64,000 bases of DNA from Enterobacter quasihormaechei (GTDB lineage: Bacteria > Pseudomonadota > Gammaproteobacteria > Enterobacterales > Enterobacteriaceae). The notes under the pieces are model-generated. The model searched no databases and was not told where the DNA came from. It saw only the letters and a program-made list of their open reading frames with translations. Position 1 is the first letter of the stretch, and every line of letters begins with the position of its first letter. Position numbers and translations under genes: made by a program. The stretch spans positions 372,001 to 436,000 of the forward strand of contig NZ_SJON01000001.1 of the NCBI RefSeq assembly GCF_004331385.1. The letters run 5' to 3'. Shown here piece by piece: positions 57,869 to 64,000 of the stretch.

Positions 57869-58912
57869 TTAAGCGCGCGGAATGAAATGATACTCGGTGA
57901 CGCTCGTGTACTCTTCACCCGGACGCAGTACGCAGTCCGGCTGCGGCCATTCTGGATGGTTAGGGCTGTCCGGCAGGAATTCGCTCTCCAGCGCCAGACC
58001 TTGCCAGGCGGCGTAGTCGTTATGTTCACGCGCCGTGGTGCCCTCCAGGTAGTTGCCGGAGTAGAACTGAAGGGCAGGGGCGGTGGTGTAGACCGTCATC
58101 TGTAACTTCTCATCCGCAGACCAGACCTGTGCGGCAGGTTGAGAAAGATCGCCTTTCGCCTGCAACAGGAAAGCGTGGTCGTAGCCCTTCACCTTGCGCT
58201 GATCGTCATCACTCAGAAAATCCTGGGCGATGGTTTTCGGCTGACGGAAATCAAAGCTATTGCCGCTTACCGGTTTCAGCCCCTGGTACGGGATACCCAT
58301 CTCATCGACCGGCAGATACGCGTCCGCCAGGATCTGGAGTTTGTGGTTACGGACATCGGTCTGGTTGCCGTCGAGGTTAAAGTAAGCGTGGTTAGTCAGG
58401 TTGACCGGGCACGGCTTGTCGACCGTCGCGCGGTACTCAATGGCGATGCGATTATCCCCGGTCAGGGTGAAGCGCGCGGTTGCGGTCAGATTGCCCGGGA
58501 AGCCCTGGTCTCCGTCGAGGGAGTCCAGAGAGAACCAGACCTCACCATCATTTTGCTGCACAATCTTCCAGCGGCGTTTATCAAACCCTTCCGGACCGCC
58601 GTGCAGCTGATTTTCACCCTGGCTTGAAAGCAGGGAATATTCTACGCCGTCCAGCTCAAACCGGCTTCTGGCGATGCGGTTGGCGTAGCGGCCTATGGAC
58701 GCGCCAAGAAAAGCGTTCTGCTCAATATACTGCTCGGGGGATGCGCAGCCGAGCAGGGTTTCGCGCACGCTGCCGTCAGGCATGGGGACGCGGGCAGAAA
58801 GTAGGGTTGCGCCCCAGTCCATCAGCGTAACCACCATCCCGGCGCTGTTGCGCAGGGTTAACAGGCGATACGGCAGACCATCCGGTGCGAGTGTAGGTAT
58901 TTCGTTTAGCAC
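57869..58912 (-). CDS. galM: Galactose mutarotase (aldose 1-epimerase)
   Basis: 347 aa (E. coli 346). Interconverts beta- and alpha-galactose for GalK. Conserved [26 protein letters not shown] (His), [13 protein letters not shown] (His) and the catalytic Glu in [13 protein letters not shown]. Overlaps galK by 7 bp; last gene of galETKM. Confidence 0.97.
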   Translation of the reverse strand: MLNEIPTLAPDGLPYRLLTLRNSAGMVVTLMDWGATLLSARVPMPDGSVRETLLGCASPEQYIEQNAFLGASIGRYANRIARSRFELDGVEYSLLSSQGENQLHGGPEGFDKRRWKIVQQNDGEVWFSLDSLDGDQGFPGNLTATARFTLTGDNRIAIEYRATVDKPCPVNLTNHAYFNLDGNQTDVRNHKLQILADAYLPVDEMGIPYQGLKPVSGNSFDFRQPKTIAQDFLSDDDQRKVKGYDHAFLLQAKGDLSQPAAQVWSADEKLQMTVYTTAPALQFYSGNYLEGTTAREHNDYAAWQGLALESEFLPDSPNHPEWPQPDCVLRPGEEYTSVTEYHFIPRA

Positions 58913-60054
58913 TGTCCGGCTCCTTGTGATGCTTTGCAGACATAGAAAGTTTCTTTGATGCCCGTTTTGGCTTCGTACTGTTTCGCCACGGCGTCCTGAA
59001 CGGCAGGGACCAGCTCTTCCGGCACCAGGGCGACGACGCAGCCGCCAAACCCACCGCCGGTCATACGCACGCCGCCTTTGTCGCCAATCGTGGCTTTTAC
59101 AATTTCAACCAGGGTGTCGATTTGCGGCACGGTGATTTCGAAATCGTCGCGCATGGAGGCATGCGATTCTGCCATCAGTTCGCCCATGCGCTTCAGGTCA
59201 CCTTTCGCCAGCGCGGAGGCGGCTTCTACGGTACGGGCATTTTCCGTCAGTACGTGACGCACGCGCTTCGTTACGACCGGATCCAGCTCGTGGGCAACCT
59301 TGTTAAATTCATCGAGAGAAACATCACGCAGGGCCGGCTGCTGGAAGAAGCGCGCGCCGGTTTCACACTGCTCGCGGCGGGTGTTGTACTCGCTGCCCAC
59401 CAGGGTGCGTTTGAAGTTACTGTTGATGATCACCACCGCCGCACCTTTTGGCAGCGGAACCGCTTTGGTGGCGAGCGAGCGGCAGTCAATCAGCAACGCA
59501 TGCTCTTTCTTGCCCAGCGCGGAAATAAGCTGATCCATAATGCCGCAGTTGCAGCCCACGAACTGGTTTTCCGCTTCCTGACCGTTGAGGGCGATCTGCG
59601 CGCCGTCCAGCGGCAGATGATAAAGCTGCTGGAAAACGGTGCCGACCGCCACTTCCAGCGATGCAGAAGAGCTCAATCCTGCTCCCTGCGGCACGTTGCC
59701 GCTGATGACCATGTCGGCCCCGCCGAAATCCTTGTTACGCTTCAGAAGATGCTTCACCACGCCGCGCACATAGTTCGACCACTGCTGGCTGTCGTGGGTC
59801 ACGATCGGCGCGTCGAGGGAAAATTCGTCCATTTCGTTGCCGTAATCCGCGGCGATCACCCGCACCATACGATCTGAACGTTTCGCGCAGCCGATCACCG
59901 TCTGGTAGTCAATGGCACAGGGCAGCACAAAACCGTCGTTATAGTCGGTGTGCTCGCCAATTAAATTAACGCGGCCAGGCGCCTGAATAACGTGGGTGGC
60001 AGGGTAGCCAAATTTTTCAGCAAACAGGGATTGTGTTTTATCTTTCAGATTCAT
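58906..60054 (-). CDS. galK: Galactokinase
   Basis: 382 aa, E. coli length. GHMP kinase: galactose-binding [22 protein letters not shown]-binding [17 protein letters not shown], and C-terminal [17 protein letters not shown]. Phosphorylates alpha-galactose. Two bases separate it from galT. Confidence 0.98.
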   Translation of the reverse strand: MNLKDKTQSLFAEKFGYPATHVIQAPGRVNLIGEHTDYNDGFVLPCAIDYQTVIGCAKRSDRMVRVIAADYGNEMDEFSLDAPIVTHDSQQWSNYVRGVVKHLLKRNKDFGGADMVISGNVPQGAGLSSSASLEVAVGTVFQQLYHLPLDGAQIALNGQEAENQFVGCNCGIMDQLISALGKKEHALLIDCRSLATKAVPLPKGAAVVIINSNFKRTLVGSEYNTRREQCETGARFFQQPALRDVSLDEFNKVAHELDPVVTKRVRHVLTENARTVEAASALAKGDLKRMGELMAESHASMRDDFEITVPQIDTLVEIVKATIGDKGGVRMTGGGFGGCVVALVPEELVPAVQDAVAKQYEAKTGIKETFYVCKASQGAGQC

Positions 60055-60056
60055 TT

Positions 60057-61103
60057 TTAGACTCCTGATTCGCGGTAATGGACGTCGCTAACGGCACGCA
60101 GACGTTCTGCCGCCTGTTCCGCCGTCAGGTCGCGCTGGGTTTCCGCCAGCATTTCATAGCCCACCATGAATTTACGTACCGTTGCTGAGCGCAGCAGCGG
60201 CGGGTAGAAATGCGCATGCAGCTGCCAGTGTTGATTCTCTTTGCCGTTGAACGGCGCGCCGTGCCAGCCCATGGAGTAGGGGAAGGAGCACTGGAAGAGG
60301 TTATCGTAACGGCTGGTCAGTTTTTTCAGCGCCAGGGCAAGGTCGTCTTTCTGCGCGTCGCTGAGGTCGGTAATGCGCTGGACGTTGGCTTTTGGCAGCA
60401 GCAGCGTTTCAAACGGCCACGCCGCCCAGTACGGCACCACGGCAAGCCAGTGCTCGGTTTCCACCACGGTGCGGCTGCCGTCCGCCAGCTCACGCTGGGT
60501 GTAATCCACCAGCATTGGCGACCCGTTCTCTGCAAAATAGGCTTTTTGCAGCCTGTCTTCACGTTCGGCTTCGTTCGGCAGGAAGCTGTTCGCCCAGATC
60601 TGGCCGTGCGGGTGCGGGTTAGAGCAGCCCATCGCCGCGCCTTTGTTTTCAAACACCTGCACCCACGGATAGGTCTGGCCCAGCTCCGCCGTTTGCGCCT
60701 GCCAGGTGCTGACAACCTCTTTCAGCGCCTCAACGCTCAGCTCCGGCAGCGTTTTGCTGTGGTCGGGAGAGAAGCAGATCACGCGGCTGGTGCCGCGAGC
60801 GCTTTCGCAGCGCATCAGCGGGTCGTGGTTTTCCGGCGCGTCCGGCGTGTCGGTCATCAGCGCCGCGAAATCGTTTGTGAAAACGAAGGTGCCCTTGTAG
60901 TCCGGGTTTTTATCGCCCGTCACGCGCGTGTTGCCCGGACAGAGGAAGCAGTCCGGATCGTGCTGTGGCAGCGTCTGTTTTGCAGGCGTCTCTTGCGCCC
61001 CCTGCCAGGGGCGCTTGGCGCGATGCGGTGAAACTAAAATCCATTGCCCGCTGAGCGGGTTAAAACGACGATGCGGGTGATCGACGGGATTAAATTGCGT
61101 CAT
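60057..61103 (-). CDS. galT: Galactose-1-phosphate uridylyltransferase
   Basis: 348 aa, E. coli length. HIT-superfamily enzyme with the nucleotide-linked His in [11 protein letters not shown]; zinc ligands in DCFLCPGN are present. Exchanges galactose 1-phosphate with UDP-glucose. 9 bp after galE. Confidence 0.98.
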   Translation of the reverse strand: MTQFNPVDHPHRRFNPLSGQWILVSPHRAKRPWQGAQETPAKQTLPQHDPDCFLCPGNTRVTGDKNPDYKGTFVFTNDFAALMTDTPDAPENHDPLMRCESARGTSRVICFSPDHSKTLPELSVEALKEVVSTWQAQTAELGQTYPWVQVFENKGAAMGCSNPHPHGQIWANSFLPNEAEREDRLQKAYFAENGSPMLVDYTQRELADGSRTVVETEHWLAVVPYWAAWPFETLLLPKANVQRITDLSDAQKDDLALALKKLTSRYDNLFQCSFPYSMGWHGAPFNGKENQHWQLHAHFYPPLLRSATVRKFMVGYEMLAETQRDLTAEQAAERLRAVSDVHYRESGV

Positions 61104-61112
61104 GACAAATCC

Positions 61113-62129
61113 TTAGTCCGGATAGCCCTGCGGATGGCGTGACTGCCAGTGCCAGGTATCCTGTGCCATTTCATCGAGCGTGCGGGTGACACGCCAGTTA
61201 AGCTCTTTATCCGCTTTGGAGGCATCGGCCCAGTAAGCCGGAAGATCGCCATCGCGGCGCGGCGCGAAGTGGTAGTTCACCGGCTTGCCGCAGGCTTTGC
61301 TGAAGGCATTCACCACATCCAGCACGCTGCTGCCGACGCCGGCGCCGAGGTTGTAAATATGCACGCCCGGTTTATCTGCCAGCTGCTGCATCGCCGCCAC
61401 GTGGCCGTCGGCCAGATCCATCACGTGAATGTAATCGCGCACGCCGGTGCCGTCTTCGGTGGGATAATCGTTACCAAAAATCGCCAGTGAGTCGCGACGC
61501 CCCACGGCCACCTGCGCGATATACGGCATCAGGTTATTAGGAATGCCCTGCGGATCTTCGCCCATATCGCCTGACGGATGCGCGCCAACCGGGTTGAAGT
61601 AGCGCAGCAGCGCAATGCTCCACTCAGGCTGGGCTTTTTGCAGGTCGGTCAGGATCTGCTCCACCATCAGCTTGCTTTTGCCATACGGGCTTTGCGGCGT
61701 ACCGGTCGGGAAGCTTTCAACGTAAGGAATTTTTGGCTGGTCGCCGTAGACGGTCGCGGAGGAGCTGAAGATAAAGTTTTTCACGTTTGCCGCACGCATG
61801 GCGGAGATCAGACGCAGGGTACCGTTGACGTTGTTGTCATAGTACTCAAGCGGTTTTGCTACCGATTCGCCCACCGCTTTCAGGCCTGCGAAGTGGATAA
61901 CGGTTTCAATCGCGTGATCGTGAAGGATTTCAGTCATCAATGCTTCATTGCGAATATCACCTTCCACGAAAGTCGGCTGTTTTCCCGCAAGGCGTTCAAT
62001 GACCGGCAGCACGCTGCGCTTACTGTTGCACAGGTTATCAAGAATGACGACGTCGTGACCGCTTTGCAGCAGTTGCACACAGGTATGACTACCTATGTAA
62101 CCGCTACCACCTGTTACCAGAACTCGCAT
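61113..62129 (-). CDS. galE: UDP-glucose 4-epimerase
   Basis: 338 aa from ATG 62129 (GGAGCG ribosome binding site); the ORF extends 14 codons upstream through the promoter and is not used. SDR fold: GGSGYIGSH at the N terminus, Ser124 in SSSATVYGD and YGKSK (Tyr149, Lys153). Its first codons contain the internal gal operator. Confidence 0.98.
   Translation of the reverse strand: MRVLVTGGSGYIGSHTCVQLLQSGHDVVILDNLCNSKRSVLPVIERLAGKQPTFVEGDIRNEALMTEILHDHAIETVIHFAGLKAVGESVAKPLEYYDNNVNGTLRLISAMRAANVKNFIFSSSATVYGDQPKIPYVESFPTGTPQSPYGKSKLMVEQILTDLQKAQPEWSIALLRYFNPVGAHPSGDMGEDPQGIPNNLMPYIAQVAVGRRDSLAIFGNDYPTEDGTGVRDYIHVMDLADGHVAAMQQLADKPGVHIYNLGAGVGSSVLDVVNAFSKACGKPVNYHFAPRRDGDLPAYWADASKADKELNWRVTRTLDEMAQDTWHWQSRHPQGYPD
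62095..62110. promoter_or_regulatory. Internal gal operator O_I inside galE
   Basis: ATGTAACCGCTACCAC; the minus strand reads GTGGTAGCGGTTACAT, which is the E. coli O_I sequence as I remember it. Binding site for GalR/GalS. Confidence 0.88.
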
Positions 62130-62161
62130 ATTTCGCTCCATTAGGCTTATGGTATGAATTA

Positions 62162-62204
62162 ACCATAGCATATCAGAGACGCGAAAAGTGTGACATGGGA
62201 TAAA
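62162..62204 (-). promoter_or_regulatory. gal promoters P1/P2 and CRP site
   Basis: Minus strand TATGCT (62172-62167, P2 -10) overlaps TATGGT (62167-62162, P1 -10), the arrangement of E. coli gal. A CRP-type half-site TGTGA (62189-62193) followed by CATGGG lies just upstream. Confidence 0.8.
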
Positions 62205-62207
62205 ATA

Positions 62208-62223
62208 GTGGTATCGTTTACAC
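62208..62223. promoter_or_regulatory. External gal operator O_E
   Basis: GTGGTATCGTTTACAC; the minus strand GTGTAAACGATACCAC differs from E. coli O_E by one base as I recall it. Centre-to-centre distance to O_I is 113 bp, as needed for the HU-assisted GalR loop. Confidence 0.87.
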
Positions 62224-62304
62224 AGGGTTTCACACGCGCTTTTTCACAGACTTCGTGCATTTTAGATCAAAGAGATAGAGAAGTATTGTTGCGGGTTGTC
62301 TGAA

Positions 62305-62325
62305 AAGCGGAGGGCGGCGCCCTCC
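62305..62325 (-). terminator. Probable modF terminator
   Basis: GGAGGGC (62309-62315) / GCCCTCC (62319-62325) hairpin, followed on the minus strand by GCTTTTCAG; a short T run. Confidence 0.65.
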
Positions 62326-62330
62326 ACGGG

Positions 62331-63803
62331 TTAATCGATTTTGCTCAGCAGGTAGCGGTAATGCTCCCCGTCAGGCACAAATTCCAGCCGATGGGTCATG
62401 CAGGACGGGGCGTCTTCAGCATGGTGGGAGACAAACAGCAACTGGGTTTCACCTTCGCTAATCAGTACATCCACAAAGCGTCGGATCAGCTGTCGGTTAA
62501 GCGGATCCAGTCCCTGCAACGGTTCGTCCAGAATCAGCAGCGTAGGGTGTTTGACCAGCGCGCGTACGATTAATGCCAGCCGCTGCTGCCCCCACGACAG
62601 GCTGTGGAAGGGCGCATCGGCTACCCGATGATCCATGCCCAGAATATCCAGCCACTCCTGCGCCAGCTTGTGCTGCTTGTCCGATACCGCCTGATAAATA
62701 CCGATAGAATCAAAGAAACCGGACAGGATCACGTTGCGCACCGTAGTGCTGACGCGGTAGTCCAGATGCAGGCTGCTGCTGACATAGCCGATGTGCTTTT
62801 TGATCTCCCAGATGGTTTCCCCGCTGCCTCGACGACGACCGAAGAGGGTCAGATCGTTGCTGTATCCCTGCGGATGATCCCCGGTGATCAGGCTCAGCAG
62901 CGTTGATTTACCCGCCCCGTTGGGGCCGACGATCTGCCAGTGCTCACCGGGATTAACCGTCCAGCTAAGGTGATTAAGAACAGGGCGATCGTCGTAGGCA
63001 ACCACGCCATCGCGCAGCACGATGCGCGGCTGATCGGGATCAAGCCCGTGGCGCGCCGATGGCGCATCCGGCTCCGGCAGGGCGATACCGTCCAGCTTTT
63101 CGCTGTGCGCCAGCTGCGCAATCAGCGCCTGCCGGAGCAGTCCGGCTTTCTCGCCGGTTTCGGTCAGGCTACAGTCAGCCAGCACGCCCGCATAATGGAC
63201 GAAATCAGGGATCTCATCAAAGCGGTTAAGGACCAGCACAAGCGTGTATCCCTGCTGGTTAAGCGTTGCCAGCAACGCGGCCAGCTGCGCGCGGGACTGC
63301 ACATCCAGCCCGTCAAACGGCTCATCCAGAATCAGGAGTTCCGGCTCGCTCATCAGCGCCTGGCACAGCAGCGTTTTGCGCGTCTCGCCGGTAGAAAGGT
63401 ATTTGAAACGGCGGTTAAGCAGGGCGGTAATGCCAAATTGCTCCGCCAGCTGCTGGCAGCGGGCAGGGTCTTTGATTTCATCCTGGATAATCTCCGCCGT
63501 CGTGCGGCCGGTATCTTCTTCACCGGGGCTGAGCAAATCGGTATTGTTACGCTGCCACTCATCGCTGACCAGCTTTTGCAGCTGTTCGAAGGAAAGGCGC
63601 GTCAGCCGGGTAAACGTGCACCGACGCTCACCCTCCAGCTGGGTTAATTCACCCGCCAGGGCGCGGGCCAGCGCCGATTTTCCGCTGCCGTTCGTGCCCA
63701 CAAACGCCCAGCTTTCTCCGGCGCGCAAGGTTAACTCTGGCAGCGATAAGGTACGGGTATCGCTAAGACGAAACGTGCCTTGCGAAATATGCAATGATGA
63801 CAT
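62331..63803 (-). CDS. modF: ModF, tandem ABC ATPase protein linked to molybdate control
   Basis: 490 aa, E. coli length. Two ABC ATPase domains: Walker A GTNGSGKS and GPNGAGKS, signatures LSTGETRK and LSWGQQRL, Walker B LLILDEPFDGLD and LLILDEPLQGLD. No membrane segment, so it is not a transporter subunit by itself; exact role unknown. Lies after modE in an apparent modE-modF operon, 67-bp gap. Confidence 0.95.
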   Translation of the reverse strand: MSSLHISQGTFRLSDTRTLSLPELTLRAGESWAFVGTNGSGKSALARALAGELTQLEGERRCTFTRLTRLSFEQLQKLVSDEWQRNNTDLLSPGEEDTGRTTAEIIQDEIKDPARCQQLAEQFGITALLNRRFKYLSTGETRKTLLCQALMSEPELLILDEPFDGLDVQSRAQLAALLATLNQQGYTLVLVLNRFDEIPDFVHYAGVLADCSLTETGEKAGLLRQALIAQLAHSEKLDGIALPEPDAPSARHGLDPDQPRIVLRDGVVAYDDRPVLNHLSWTVNPGEHWQIVGPNGAGKSTLLSLITGDHPQGYSNDLTLFGRRRGSGETIWEIKKHIGYVSSSLHLDYRVSTTVRNVILSGFFDSIGIYQAVSDKQHKLAQEWLDILGMDHRVADAPFHSLSWGQQRLALIVRALVKHPTLLILDEPLQGLDPLNRQLIRRFVDVLISEGETQLLFVSHHAEDAPSCMTHRLEFVPDGEHYRYLLSKID

Positions 63804-63870
63804 GTGTTATCCCATTTTTTGCAGCAACAGATGTCAGGGATACCCAGAGTCGTCAGGGTTGTCAATGCGC

Positions 63871-64000
63871 TTAGCATAATGTGGCGATAATTACCCGGTC
63901 GGCATTGAAATATGCGGTCACTACAGCACCTTCGACTAATTTAGCCGCGTCGTTCACCGGAACGGTGGCGCAGAGCGACTGTCCATCCGGCAGGGTCATC
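63871..64000 (-). CDS. modE: ModE molybdate-responsive regulator (5' truncated at window end)
   Basis: The minus-strand frame ending TAA at 63871-63873 reads TLPDGQSLCATVPVNDAAKL and ends VTAYFNADRVIIATLC, the C-terminal molybdate-binding (MopI/TOBE) domain of ModE. About 43 codons are visible; the DNA-binding part lies beyond the window. Confidence 0.9.
   Translation of the reverse strand, partial: MTLPDGQSLCATVPVNDAAKLVEGAVVTAYFNADRVIIATLC

Overview
The window is a stretch of enterobacterial core chromosome. Protein content and gene order (seqA-pgm, potE-speF, kdpFABCDE, phr-ybgI-pxpBCA-nei, gltA/sdhCDAB-sucABCD, mngRAB, cydABX-ybgE, ybgC-tolQRAB-pal-cpoB, a Lys/Val tRNA cluster, nadA-pnuC, zitB, ybgS, aroG, gpmA, galETKM, modF-modE) follow the 15-17 min region of Escherichia coli, but with divergence and gene losses/gains that fit a relative such as Enterobacter. 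The genus is an inference from remembered sequences; no database was consulted. Both ends cut genes: seqA lacks its start and modE lacks its 5' part.

Layout. 1-5.8 kb: end of seqA, pgm, then the acid-inducible ornithine decarboxylase/antiporter pair speF-potE on the minus strand with the arrest-peptide leader gene speFL at 6039-6143. 6.4-14.2 kb: kdpFABC potassium pump and its KdpDE sensor system. 14.5-20.4 kb: ybfA, photolyase, ybgI, the 5-oxoprolinase genes pxpBCA and endonuclease VIII. 20.5-32.2 kb: the TCA block, gltA divergent from sdhCDAB-sucABCD, which ends in an SdhX-like 3'UTR RNA. 32.2-35.9 kb: an accessory minus-strand operon not present at this place in E. coli K-12, a periplasmic alkyl sulfatase plus two outer-membrane beta-barrel candidates. 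36.2-41.7 kb: 2-O-mannosyl-glycerate uptake and hydrolysis (mngR, mngA, mngB). 42.0-45.5 kb: cytochrome bd-I oxidase. 45.7-51.3 kb: the Tol-Pal envelope system. 51.4-52.0 kb: five tRNA genes and a tRNA-Lys remnant. 52.2-57.6 kb: NAD synthesis and transport, zinc export, ybgS, aroG, gpmA. 57.8-62.2 kb: the gal operon with both operators recognisable. 62.3-64.0 kb: modF and the end of modE.

Regulatory sites visible by eye include a KdpE box, a perfect FNR site before cydA, a NadR-like box before nadA, a TyrR box overlapping the aroG promoter, a Fur-like box before gpmA, the external and internal gal operators, and CRP-like sites. Seven REP/BIME elements sit in intergenic gaps. No insertion sequence, prophage, integrase or CRISPR array was seen. 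The least canonical items are the alkyl-sulfatase operon, the speFL leader with mutually exclusive hairpins, a 17-codon ORF in the cydA leader, and the tRNA-Lys remnant.
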